Shown here piece by piece: positions 35,135 through 43,180 of a stretch of DNA of 48,477 bases. Positions within the stretch are counted from its first letter, which is position 1. Each line of letters starts with the position of its first letter. Position numbers and translations under genes: made by a program. The notes below the pieces were generated by a model that was given only the letters and a program-made list of their open reading frames with translations, made no database searches and had not been told where the DNA came from. The stretch comes from Gemmataceae bacterium (GTDB lineage Bacteria > Planctomycetota > Planctomycetia > Gemmatales > Gemmataceae), in assembly GCA_028288765.1 (NCBI GenBank), contig JAQGHQ010000446.1:1-48477 (forward strand), given 5' to 3'.

Positions 35135-36565
35135 TCACCCGGATGTCGGCACCCGGGGCCCTTCCCCCGGCCCGAGTCGCGTGGGGCCCGAGACCGCAAA
35201 CCCCGGGGGAATCTTGGCCGCCAGGTCGTCCGCGTCGAGGGCGAACAGCGGCGACACCTCGACCGGGTGGCTCGGCTCCCCGCTCCCCTCGCGGGGGACG
35301 TGAACCCCGGCCCGCTCCAGCCAGCCGGCGTGCAACCGGGTGATCGCCCGCTTTACGTCCTCGGGGGTGTCGGTTTTCGTGGCGTTCTTGAGCGGGGCGA
35401 ACTCTTCGTCCCGCTTCGTCTCGACGGCCAGCCACCGCTCGGCGGCGGGCAGCGCGTCGAAGATGAACCGCTCGAACTTCAGCGCGTTCTCGGCGGGGGG
35501 GGTAACCGGCTGCCCGGTCGCGGGGTCGAAGTACGGGACCGCCTTCCGGGCGACGTGGTAACGGAGGACGTCGTCCCGCCCGGTCACCCGGTCCAGGAAG
35601 TCGAGGGCGAAAATGTGGATGGCCGGATTGCCGGCCCGGAAGACCAGTTCGCCCGCGGCGTCCCGTTCCGCGGCCCATTCCACAGGCAGGTCCGAGTATT
35701 CGATGATGCCGCACTTCCCGTCCGTCGCGGCCAACACCCCGACCTTCTCACCGGGCTGCTCCTTGAACACCACCTTGGACGACACCTCCGACCCGGCCGC
35801 GACGTGGCGGCCGACGAACCCCGGGTCGCACACCTTCACCAGCGGGTTGTCCACCTGGAAGTAGAACACGTGCCCGACCCCGCGGGCTTTGAGGTCGGCG
35901 AGGAGGCCGGTCTCGGCGAGCGCGGTGAGCGTGCCCCCATGCCCGTTCGGGCTCTGGAAGAGCTTCCCGGGCGCCTCCAGCAGGAGGCGTCCGGTGGCGA
36001 GGTCCAGGGCGGGCATGGTGCCCTGCTGGAAGAAGTACACGTCGGAGGGGGCGAGGCCGAAGAACCGGTTCTCCCCGAAATACCGTTCGGTGTCGGTGTG
36101 CGTGGCCGGGCTCGTCATCACCAGGAACGGGACCGGGTTCCCGTACCGCCGGGAAAGGGCGAGCACTTTCTCGGCGTGGATCTGGAAGAGGGACGCGCCC
36201 GACACCGGGCCGATCGGGAACATCCCCTTCGGCTTGTCGAACCCGAGCCGGCTGCCCTGGCCGCCGGCCACGACCAGCGCCGCGACTTCGCCCCGTCGTA
36301 GGGCCCTCTCGCCGATCGCGACGGCCGCCGGCGGCGCGGCCGGGGGGTCGACCGGGATCGGCGCGACCCGGTCCCGGGGGGGGAGAACGCTGTGGGGTTC
36401 GTTCCGCCGCCCGTAAAGCGTTTCCAGCACGGCGAAATCGATCCCGGCGAGCTGTTCCACGAGTCCCGCGCGGCCGGCGGGGGAGAGATTGTCCCACCCG
36501 CCCAGGACGTGGTCCTGTCGGTGAACGGTCAGTCGGTGCAGGATTTCTGGCGGAACATCGGTCAT
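35135..36565 (-). CDS. UDP-sugar pyrophosphorylase (UDPGP family)
   Basis: 476 aa from ATG 36565 with GGGAGGGG upstream. The UDPGP-family fold is shown by AALVVAGGQGSRLGFDKPKG (uridine-binding loop), FFQQGTMPALD, SPNGHGGTLTAL, and FYFQVDNPLVKVCDP with the metal-binding Asp. Spacing follows the UDP-N-acetylglucosamine pyrophosphorylase (AGX/QRI1) branch rather than the GalU type, which is usual in planctomycetes. It couples UTP to a sugar 1-phosphate, giving UDP-GlcNAc or UDP-glucose, so an exact sugar is not claimed. The PhnP-like gene lies 94 nt upstream on the same strand. Confidence 0.87.
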   Translation of the reverse strand: MTDVPPEILHRLTVHRQDHVLGGWDNLSPAGRAGLVEQLAGIDFAVLETLYGRRNEPHSVLPPRDRVAPIPVDPPAAPPAAVAIGERALRRGEVAALVVAGGQGSRLGFDKPKGMFPIGPVSGASLFQIHAEKVLALSRRYGNPVPFLVMTSPATHTDTERYFGENRFFGLAPSDVYFFQQGTMPALDLATGRLLLEAPGKLFQSPNGHGGTLTALAETGLLADLKARGVGHVFYFQVDNPLVKVCDPGFVGRHVAAGSEVSSKVVFKEQPGEKVGVLAATDGKCGIIEYSDLPVEWAAERDAAGELVFRAGNPAIHIFALDFLDRVTGRDDVLRYHVARKAVPYFDPATGQPVTPPAENALKFERFIFDALPAAERWLAVETKRDEEFAPLKNATKTDTPEDVKRAITRLHAGWLERAGVHVPREGSGEPSHPVEVSPLFALDADDLAAKIPPGFAVSGPTRLGPGEGPRVPTSG

Positions 36566-36659
36566 CGTGGCCCCTCCCGGGTTGCGACCATCCTGTCTCA
36601 TCCCGGTTGTATGTCGGGTCGGCACGCCAGGTCGGGGCGGGCCGTATGCGGGGCGAACC

Positions 36660-37445
36660 CTAGAACGAGAAGCTGAGTCTATCGTAAGCAAGGGCCACGT
36701 GGGGCGGGAGGGTCGGCGAAACCGCGTCGTAGTCCATCCCGTGGGACATGTGGGTGAGGTACGCCTGCCGGGGTCTCACCCGCGCGATCACGTCAAGGGC
36801 CTGCTCCAGGCTGAAGTGCGACGGGTGCGGCTTCCCGGGGCGGAGGGCGCCCAGGATCAGCACGTCGAGTCCTTCGAGTAACGGCCAGCTGCGGTCGGGA
36901 ATCCCACTGACGTCCGTGCAATAAGCCACGTCCCGGATCCGGAACCCGAACACGTCGAACCGCCCGTGTTTGAACGGGATCGGGGTGACCCGCTCGCCCA
37001 GAACCTCGAACGGGGATTCGTCGATCCGGCGGAACTCCAGCTTGGGCAGCCACCCGGCGGGCAGGTCCGCGGTCCCGGGGTGGAAGGCGTAGGCGAACGT
37101 CTGCCGGATCACCCCCTCGACCTCGGCCGTGCAGAAGATCGGGAGAGGCGCCTTCAGGAGCATCGGGAAGATGCGGAGGTCGTCGAGGCCGAACAGGTGG
37201 TCGACGTGGTAGTGGGTGTACGCGACCGCGTGGACGAGTCTGACGTCCTCGCGGACGAGTTGGAGCCGCAACTCGGGGGTGGTGTCGATCAGAAGGTTCC
37301 CGCCCGGCGCGCCGATCAGGACCGAGCAGCGGTAGCGGTGGTTCTTCGGGTTCGTGGACTTGCAGACGGGGCAGTCGCACCCGACCATCGGCACCCCGAC
37401 GGACGTTCCGGTGCCGAGGAAGGTGAAGGTGCGGGTCGGCTCCAT
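36660..37445 (-). CDS. PhnP-like metallo-beta-lactamase-fold phosphodiesterase
   Basis: 261 aa. It opens with FTFLGTGTSVGVPMVGCDCPVC, the CxCxxC zinc site of PhnP-type enzymes (C23, C25, C28). The metal motif THYHVDH (H78, H80, D82, H83) and LTHMSHGMDY near the C-terminus complete a dinuclear centre. Known relatives hydrolyse cyclic ribose phosphates or nucleotides, and some act in lipoate-linked operons. No phn genes occur here, so PhnP activity in phosphonate use is not implied. Cytoplasmic, 94 nt upstream of the UDP-sugar pyrophosphorylase and probably co-transcribed with it. Confidence 0.85.
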   Translation of the reverse strand: MEPTRTFTFLGTGTSVGVPMVGCDCPVCKSTNPKNHRYRCSVLIGAPGGNLLIDTTPELRLQLVREDVRLVHAVAYTHYHVDHLFGLDDLRIFPMLLKAPLPIFCTAEVEGVIRQTFAYAFHPGTADLPAGWLPKLEFRRIDESPFEVLGERVTPIPFKHGRFDVFGFRIRDVAYCTDVSGIPDRSWPLLEGLDVLILGALRPGKPHPSHFSLEQALDVIARVRPRQAYLTHMSHGMDYDAVSPTLPPHVALAYDRLSFSF

Positions 37446-37461
37446 TTCGCCATTCTATCAG

Positions 37462-37492
37462 CCCCCGGCCGGCCGACGGCGCCGGCCGGGGG
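37462..37492 (-). terminator. Terminator hairpin after the MFS gene
   Basis: A 12-bp perfect stem CCCCCGGCCGGC / GCCGGCCGGGGG with a 7-nt loop, 12 nt after the MFS stop on the minus strand and before the PhnP-like gene. It is followed by CTGATAGAATGG rather than a T-tract. Confidence 0.5.
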
Positions 37493-37504
37493 TGTGGCCA
37501 CCGG

Positions 37505-39379
37505 TCAATACTCGCCCATCGGCGGCTCGTCCTCCAGGTGGACCTGTTTGTACCCGCCGGTGAGCACGAAGTACGCGATCAGGATCAGGAACCCGACGGC
37601 GAGGCCCGCCGGGACGACGGCCGTGTAGAGGAGAGCCGTCTTGGCCCCGTAAAGCTTGGCTTCCTTGAGCGGGACCTTGTCCGCGTCGTAGTTCGGGAGG
37701 CCCTCGGTGTCCCACCACTTCTTCAGGCCGGTCAGGTTCTGTTCGAGCTTCGGCTCGACCAACTTGCCTTCGGTTTTTTGCTTCGCAAGCGTTTCCAGGT
37801 CGGCTTCGAGGGTGGTGGCCGGCCCGGACGGAAGGGCCTTGCCTTCCTTCTTGGGCTGTTCGGCCTTCGCCAGATATGCGGTGTAGTCCTCGAACACCTT
37901 CAGCTTGGCGTTGTCGATGCCCGCGACCGGCGGGACCTGGGCCGGGAAGATACTGGTCATGATCGGGAACGGGGTTTTCTCGGCCTCGCCCTTCTCGGTC
38001 TTCGCGACGTACCGGGAGTACGTGGCTTTCCCCGCGTCCGTCTGGTTCAGCTTCTCGACCGCGAAGTAATCCTGCTTGTACCCGATCCCGGGCCCGCCGA
38101 GGATCCCGGCCCCGATCATCCCGACCCCGCCGCTCAACCCGAGGGCCAGCGCCCCGCCCTTCGGGAACCGCTCGGAGATCACGCCCAGGAGGGTGGGCCA
38201 GTAGAACGTCTTGCCGATCCCGTACACGGTGACCGCCCCGATCCAGGGCCAGATCGAGTTGGTGAAGTCCTGGCCGAGCATGTACAGCCCGGCCGTCCCG
38301 AGGCACGCGCTGACGAACAGCAGGCCGATCGGGTTGATCTTGTGGACGATCGGGCCGGCGAAGAACCGGAGGGTGAACATCAGCACGTTAGTCCAGATGA
38401 ACGCGAGGAGGGCGTTCGTCCCGCTCTTGAGCACTTCGGTGGTGATGTTCGTGATCCAGCTGTCCGTCCCGAGTTCGACGTACCCGACGGCGGCGTGCAG
38501 GATGTAGAGAAACGCGAGGACCCAGTGGCCCGGGGCGAAGTTGGTCACCAGCCCGAACGCGAGCCACACCGCCCCCGCGGCGATCCACCCGATCCACGCC
38601 GGTGCCCCGAAGACGTTCGGCAGGAGCGTGGCCAGGGCGAGCCCGATGAGCGCGGCCCCGAGGGTGAACCCGAGCATCCCCACCTGTTTCATCATGCCGG
38701 GCATCGGCACCCCGGCCGTGGTCGCCTCCGATTTCGGGAACGGCCGGTTGAACATGAGCAAGCCGTACGCGAGCACCGGGATCAGAAAGACCCCGAGTTT
38801 GTATTCCCACTTGATCCCGGTCCCGATCTGCTCGAACCCGAGGGTGATTGCCGCCCCGAGGATCAGCCCGAGCGGCCAGCCGGCGTGCAGGATGTTTAGC
38901 CAGTGCGTCTTGTTCCGCGGGAACAGCGACGCGGTGAGCGGGTTGATGACCGCCTCGCACGTCCCGTTCCCGAGGGCGAACAGCCACATCCCGGCGTTCA
39001 GGCACCAGAACGCGGACTCCTTCTGCCCCATCCCGAACATCCCGCCGGCGTTGAAGACCGGGGTGGCCATGAAGGTGACCACGGCCGACGACGCGTGGAG
39101 GAGGAACGCGACGAGCATCAGCTTCCCGTACCCGAACCGGTCGGCGAAGAAGCTGAAGAAGATGATCGCCAGCCCGAACCCGACCAGCCCGCCCCCGGTA
39201 ATCGTCCCGAGCTCGGCCTGGGTGAACCCGAACTGGTTCCCCCAGTCTCCCAGGACTACGCCCCGGACGGAGAACCCGATCCCGGCGGCGATCAGGGTCG
39301 AGAAGCTGGCCCAGAAGAGGATTCTGTCGTTAAGGCCCGGGGAGGAGCCCGGCGGGCGGGCGGGGGTGGTCCCGTTCAC
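37505..39379 (-). CDS. MFS transporter with large C-terminal loop
   Basis: 624 aa from GTG 39379, chosen because CGGAG lies 7 nt upstream; the longer ATG frame is Arg/Pro-rich and unlikely. Twelve membrane helices can be counted, with ITGGGLVGFGLAIIFFSFFADRFGYG as the family's loop 2-3 signature. Unusually, about 160 hydrophilic residues (from YKQDYFAVEKLNQ to DADKVPLKEAKLYG) separate helix 11 from helix 12. It is a secondary transporter of unknown substrate, perhaps sugars or nucleosides. The insertion appears to be characteristic of a planctomycete subfamily, but I cannot verify that here. It stands alone, divergent from the small 70-aa gene. Confidence 0.82.
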   Translation of the reverse strand: MNGTTPARPPGSSPGLNDRILFWASFSTLIAAGIGFSVRGVVLGDWGNQFGFTQAELGTITGGGLVGFGLAIIFFSFFADRFGYGKLMLVAFLLHASSAVVTFMATPVFNAGGMFGMGQKESAFWCLNAGMWLFALGNGTCEAVINPLTASLFPRNKTHWLNILHAGWPLGLILGAAITLGFEQIGTGIKWEYKLGVFLIPVLAYGLLMFNRPFPKSEATTAGVPMPGMMKQVGMLGFTLGAALIGLALATLLPNVFGAPAWIGWIAAGAVWLAFGLVTNFAPGHWVLAFLYILHAAVGYVELGTDSWITNITTEVLKSGTNALLAFIWTNVLMFTLRFFAGPIVHKINPIGLLFVSACLGTAGLYMLGQDFTNSIWPWIGAVTVYGIGKTFYWPTLLGVISERFPKGGALALGLSGGVGMIGAGILGGPGIGYKQDYFAVEKLNQTDAGKATYSRYVAKTEKGEAEKTPFPIMTSIFPAQVPPVAGIDNAKLKVFEDYTAYLAKAEQPKKEGKALPSGPATTLEADLETLAKQKTEGKLVEPKLEQNLTGLKKWWDTEGLPNYDADKVPLKEAKLYGAKTALLYTAVVPAGLAVGFLILIAYFVLTGGYKQVHLEDEPPMGEY

Positions 39380-39666
39380 GAATCGACTCCGTGGGAGGGT
39401 GGGCGGGTGCGGCGAGCAGCCGTTGCCGGGCGAGTGTATCAGCCGGGTCTTCACAGTGTCTACGAAAAAGACGGGCCCCGGGCACCTACGTCGGCTCGGA
39501 ATGCCCGCGGGCCGGTTCTGCCTGTCATACTGGTTGTCCCGCCCCCGCCCGGTCCGAGGCTGGCTTCTCGGCACGAAAAAGCTCCAGCCTGCCGCCGGTG
39601 CGGTCGATAGCAGGAGCGTACCGCAGTCCGCGCTCCGGGCCGCGGCGACTCTGGCGAGGAGCCTGC

Positions 39667-39879
39667 GTGGGCCGGGAACTCAACGTGCTGGCCCTGTTCA
39701 AGGGCGCCGAGCGGTTCATCTTCGTCTACGACGACGAGAGCCGGGACGCACTGATCGACGACCTCCGGCAAAAGGCCGCCGACCCGGCGGTCGCGCTGAA
39801 CTGGTTCGACGCCGCGGTTCTGACCGCCCGGGTCCGCAACCCGGCCGGCGACCCGAGCATCGCCGGCGTCGAAGACTGA
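39667..39879 (+). CDS. Small conserved-looking hypothetical protein (70 aa)
   Basis: 70 aa from GTG 39667 with GAGGAG 6 nt upstream. The sequence MGRELNVLALFKGAERFIFV then YDDESRDALIDDLRQKAADP has good codon use. It shows an alpha/beta pattern, ending in an acidic tail GDPSIAGVED. It is separated by ~170 nt from the Xer recombinase gene on the same strand. Function is unknown; similar short proteins of this look are widespread in planctomycetes. Confidence 0.65.
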   Translation: MGRELNVLALFKGAERFIFVYDDESRDALIDDLRQKAADPAVALNWFDAAVLTARVRNPAGDPSIAGVED

Positions 39880-40047
39880 GCGGGGCCGGGGTCCTATCTT
39901 TCCCGTGGCGCGGGTCGCCTGACACTCGTCCAGACAGCAGGACGGGTCCGGAGACCTGTGCCACAGCTTCGACAGCACTTCCGGAATCGGGCACCCAGGG
40001 ACGGGGACCGGGGGAAGCCACCCCCACCGGCCGGCGAGATTTGCACC

Positions 40048-40953
40048 GTGACGCTGGAACAGGGCCTGGCCGAGTTCCTCACCCACCTCGGCCTCGAAAA
40101 AAATGCGTCCGACAAGACGGTCAAGTCCTACCGCGAGGACCTGACCCAGGCGCTCGCGTTCGCCCGCGAGCGCCTGGGCAAAGACCACGTACCCCCCGCG
40201 GACTGGACCACCCGCCTGCTCCGGGCATTCATTTCCTGGCTGCACGAGCAGGGGTACGCCAAATCCACGATCTCCCGGCGGCTCGCGGCCGTCCGGTCGT
40301 TCGGCAAGTTCCTGTGCCGGCAGGGGACGCTGGCGGCGAACCCGGCCCTGGGCCTCCGCGGCCCCCGCCAGGATAAGAAGCTCCCCCACTTCCTGACGGT
40401 GGCGGACGTGCAGAAACTGCTGGCCGCGCCCCCCGCCGCCGATTGGGCCGGTCGCCGCGATCGCGCCATTTTGGAGACCCTCTACTCGGCCGGGGTGCGC
40501 GTGAGCGAACTGGTCGGACTCGACCTCGCCGACGCGGACCTGAATGATGGGATCGTCATTGTCCGCGGGAAGGGGAAGAAGGAACGACTCGCCCTGCTCG
40601 GCCCGGCCGCGGTCGCCGCGGTGAACCTGTGGCTGCCCGACCGGTCCGCCCTGCTCGACCGGGTGCGGAAGGAATCCGGGGCGGTGTTCCTGAACAAGGA
40701 CGGCGGCCGGCTCACGACGCGGAGCGTCGGCCGGCTCCTGGCCAAGTACCTGCAGCTGGCGGGCCTCGACCCCCGGACCAGCCCGCACACCCTCCGGCAC
40801 AGCTTCGCCACCCACATGCTCGACGCCGGGGCGGACATCCGCGGGGTGCAGGAACTGCTCGGCCACAAGAGCCTGCACACCACCCAGGTGTACACCCACG
40901 TGACCACCCAGCGGCTCAAGCAGAGTTACCACAAAGCTCATCCGCGATCCTGA
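40048..40953 (+). CDS. xerC: XerC/XerD-type tyrosine recombinase
   Basis: 301 aa from GTG 40048; a GTG at 39958 would add 30 unconvincing residues. The N-terminal core-binding domain (1-105) and catalytic domain (110-301) have the usual length. Catalytic residues are all present: R151 (GVRVSEL), K175 (RGKGKKER), H247 and R250 (HTLRHSFATHML), H273 (LGHKSLHTTQVY) and Y282. It resolves chromosome dimers at dif with a partner Xer protein. XerC versus XerD cannot be decided from sequence alone. Downstream is the thioredoxin gene, 51 nt away. Confidence 0.9.
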   Translation: MTLEQGLAEFLTHLGLEKNASDKTVKSYREDLTQALAFARERLGKDHVPPADWTTRLLRAFISWLHEQGYAKSTISRRLAAVRSFGKFLCRQGTLAANPALGLRGPRQDKKLPHFLTVADVQKLLAAPPAADWAGRRDRAILETLYSAGVRVSELVGLDLADADLNDGIVIVRGKGKKERLALLGPAAVAAVNLWLPDRSALLDRVRKESGAVFLNKDGGRLTTRSVGRLLAKYLQLAGLDPRTSPHTLRHSFATHMLDAGADIRGVQELLGHKSLHTTQVYTHVTTQRLKQSYHKAHPRS

Positions 40954-41004
40954 TTCGTTTCGTCCGCCGTTCCGCACCCAGGCGACCGCACCAGGGGACT
41001 CTTC

Positions 41005-42165
41005 ATGCTCTCACGCTCGACCGGGCCGGCCGTCCTCGTCCCCGTCTTCGTCTTCGTGGCGATCGGGCTCGTCCCGCCGCCCGCCGCGGCGGCCGACCCG
41101 GTCGTCTGGCGGACCGACTACAACTCCGCCCGGAAAGAAGCCCAGGAGAAGGGGCTGCCGGTGATCCTCGTCGTCGGCACCGACGACTGCTTCTACTGCC
41201 GCAAACTGGAGGCGAACACGTTCCGCGACCCGGCCGTGTCCGGCCTGCTCGCGACCGGGTTCGTCCCGATCAAGGTCGACGCGACCCGCGAGCCGGCCCT
41301 GGCGAAGGCGCTCAAGGTCCAGCTGTACCCGACGATGGTGCTGGCGGGCGCCGACGGGAAGATCCACGCGTTCATCGAGGGCTACCTGGAGCCCGACCGC
41401 CTGACCGAACACATGAAGCGCGCGGCGGCGGTGTCCACCACCGCGGACTGGATGGCCCGCGACTACAACGAGGCGTCGAAGGCGGTCGGGGCCGGCGACT
41501 ACCCGCGGGCGGTGTCCCTCCTCAAGGGGGTCGTGAAGGAGGCGGGGACGAAGCCGGTGGGGGCCAAGGCGCGGGAGGTGCTGGACGGGGTCGAACGGCA
41601 GGCGGCCGGCCGGCTCGCCCGGGCCAAGGACCTCGAAGGGAAGGGCTACACCCCGGAGGCGATGGACACCCTGGCCGACCTGATGAAGGCGTACGCCGGG
41701 ACCCAGGCCGCGGCCGACGCCGCCACCCTGATGGCGGGCCTCGCCGACAAGCCCGAGACCCGGGACCGGCAGAAGGCCCGCCAGGCCCGCGACCTGCTCG
41801 CGATGGCGAAGGAAGAGTTCCGGACCGGCCGGTACTACGACTGCCTCCAGAAGTGCGACCAGCTCGCCGCCGCGTTCGCCGACCGGCCGGAGGCCAAGGA
41901 GGGGACCGCCCTCGCCGCCGAGATCAAGAACACCCCGGACCGGCTGGCCGCGGCGTGCGAGCAGATGAACGAAAAGACGGCCGCGATGTATCTCGCCCTC
42001 GCCGATTCCTGGACGAAGAAGGGACAGGATAAGGAGGCGACGGCCTGCCTGGAGAAGGTGATGAGGCTCTCCCCGAACTCGCCGCAGGCGGAGCTCGCCC
42101 AGGTGCGGTTGACGAAGATCCAGGGCCGCGACCCGGCTCTCCCGGCCGGGTTCAAGAAGCCCTGA
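41005..42165 (+). CDS. Exported thioredoxin-like protein with TPR-like C-terminus
   Basis: 386 aa. Signal peptide at ~1-30 (VLVPVFVFVAIGLVPPPAAAA). Thioredoxin-like domain (about 33-140) with VVGTDDCFYCRKLEANTF: the active-site pair is C62-F-Y-C65. A cis-proline sits in KVQLYPTMVLAG. The C-terminal ~230 residues are helical with TPR-like periodicity (ARDYNEASKAVGAGDYPRAVSLLKG, ADSWTKKGQDKEATACLEKVMRLSPNSPQAEL). It is probably periplasmic, reducing or isomerising disulfides, with the repeats docking a partner. The xer gene lies just upstream; a hairpin terminator follows. Confidence 0.85.
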   Translation: MLSRSTGPAVLVPVFVFVAIGLVPPPAAAADPVVWRTDYNSARKEAQEKGLPVILVVGTDDCFYCRKLEANTFRDPAVSGLLATGFVPIKVDATREPALAKALKVQLYPTMVLAGADGKIHAFIEGYLEPDRLTEHMKRAAAVSTTADWMARDYNEASKAVGAGDYPRAVSLLKGVVKEAGTKPVGAKAREVLDGVERQAAGRLARAKDLEGKGYTPEAMDTLADLMKAYAGTQAAADAATLMAGLADKPETRDRQKARQARDLLAMAKEEFRTGRYYDCLQKCDQLAAAFADRPEAKEGTALAAEIKNTPDRLAAACEQMNEKTAAMYLALADSWTKKGQDKEATACLEKVMRLSPNSPQAELAQVRLTKIQGRDPALPAGFKKP

Positions 42166-42194
42166 CCCGGTGACCCGCACCCCCCGTCTCGGTC

Positions 42195-42216
42195 CGCCCC
42201 GCCCGCCGGCGGGGCG
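42195..42216 (+). terminator. Terminator after the thioredoxin-like gene
   Basis: A 9-bp perfect stem CGCCCCGCC / GGCGGGGCG with a CGCC loop, followed by ATTCATTTCCC, 30 nt past the stop on the plus strand. Confidence 0.55.
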
Positions 42217-42334
42217 ATTCATTTCCCGCCTCAAGGCCGCGGCGAACTCGGCTAGGTTTTCTCCCCGCGCCGGTGCATCATTCGTTAAACCCCACGAGCA
42301 CGGAGCGGGGGATGGGGTGCGGCGGGGGCTTCGC

Positions 42335-43054
42335 ATGGCTGCGGGTGTGAGCGGCGTCTCGGCGGCGATCCTGGCGGGCGGGCTAGGAACCCGGCTCCGG
42401 TCGGTCGTCGCCGACCGCCCGAAAGTCCTCGCTCCCGTCGGCGGGCGGCCGTTTTTAACGTACCTCCTCGACCAGCTTGCGCGGACCGGCGTCCGTGAAA
42501 CGGCGCTGCTTGTCGGGTACGCGGCCGGTCGTGTGCAATCGACCTTCGGTGCCGACTACGCCGGGATGAGGTTGAGGTATTCGGTCGAGCCGACCCCGCT
42601 CGGTACGGGCGGGGCCGTCCGGCTCGCGCTGCCCTTGCTCCGGGAGGACATCGTCCTTCTGATGAACGGCGACTCGTTTTGCGACGTGGACCTGGACGCG
42701 GTTCTGACCTTCCACCGAGGACATGGTGGCGCCTCCCTCGTACTCGCCGAGGTCGCGGACGCGTCGCGTTACGGGCGGGTGCTGGCCGGGCCGGACGGCC
42801 GGGTCGTCCGGTTCGCGGAGAAGGGCAGCGGCCAGGAGGCGGGGCGGATCAACGCCGGGGTGTACGTCTTCGGGCGGGCCCTCATCGAAAGCATTCCTCC
42901 AGATCGCCCCGTGTCGCTCGAGCGGGACGTCCTCCCCGGGTGGGTGGCGACCGGCCGCGTCCGCGGGTTTCCCGGCGGCCGGTTCATCGACATCGGCACG
43001 CCCGAGTCGTACGCCGAGGCGGAGGCGTTCTTCGCGGCGGCGGGCCGGGATTGA
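42335..43054 (+). CDS. Nucleotidyltransferase (HddC/RmlA-like)
   Basis: 239 aa from ATG 42335. SAAILAGGLGTRLRSVVADRPKVLAPVGGRPFL is the sugar-nucleotidyltransferase signature. DIVLLMNGDSFCDVDL holds the metal-binding Asp, and GRFIDIGTPESYAEAE marks the HddC-type C-terminus. Members of this branch activate D-glycero-D-manno-heptose 1-phosphate with GTP, or a related sugar 1-phosphate. The heptose enzymes HddA and GmhB are not in the window, so the sugar is uncertain. It is the first gene of a glycan cluster that continues with a glycosyltransferase, UDP-galactopyranose mutase and a second glycosyltransferase, all on this strand. Confidence 0.85.
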   Translation: MAAGVSGVSAAILAGGLGTRLRSVVADRPKVLAPVGGRPFLTYLLDQLARTGVRETALLVGYAAGRVQSTFGADYAGMRLRYSVEPTPLGTGGAVRLALPLLREDIVLLMNGDSFCDVDLDAVLTFHRGHGGASLVLAEVADASRYGRVLAGPDGRVVRFAEKGSGQEAGRINAGVYVFGRALIESIPPDRPVSLERDVLPGWVATGRVRGFPGGRFIDIGTPESYAEAEAFFAAAGRD

Positions 43055-43180
43055 CACGGCCGGAACCGGCGGGATAGGCTTCACGCCCCACGGCATCGTG
43101 AGGGAGAAACGCACGGCGGGATCCTCGTTCGCCTGAAGGGACAGGAGGACCGTGCCGGGCAGCGCGGAAAGGGAATTCCC

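Noticed and set aside
39943..39966. Regulatory operator before the xer gene
   Set aside because: It matches a decayed copy of the 16.4-kb repeat, so dispersal explains it better.
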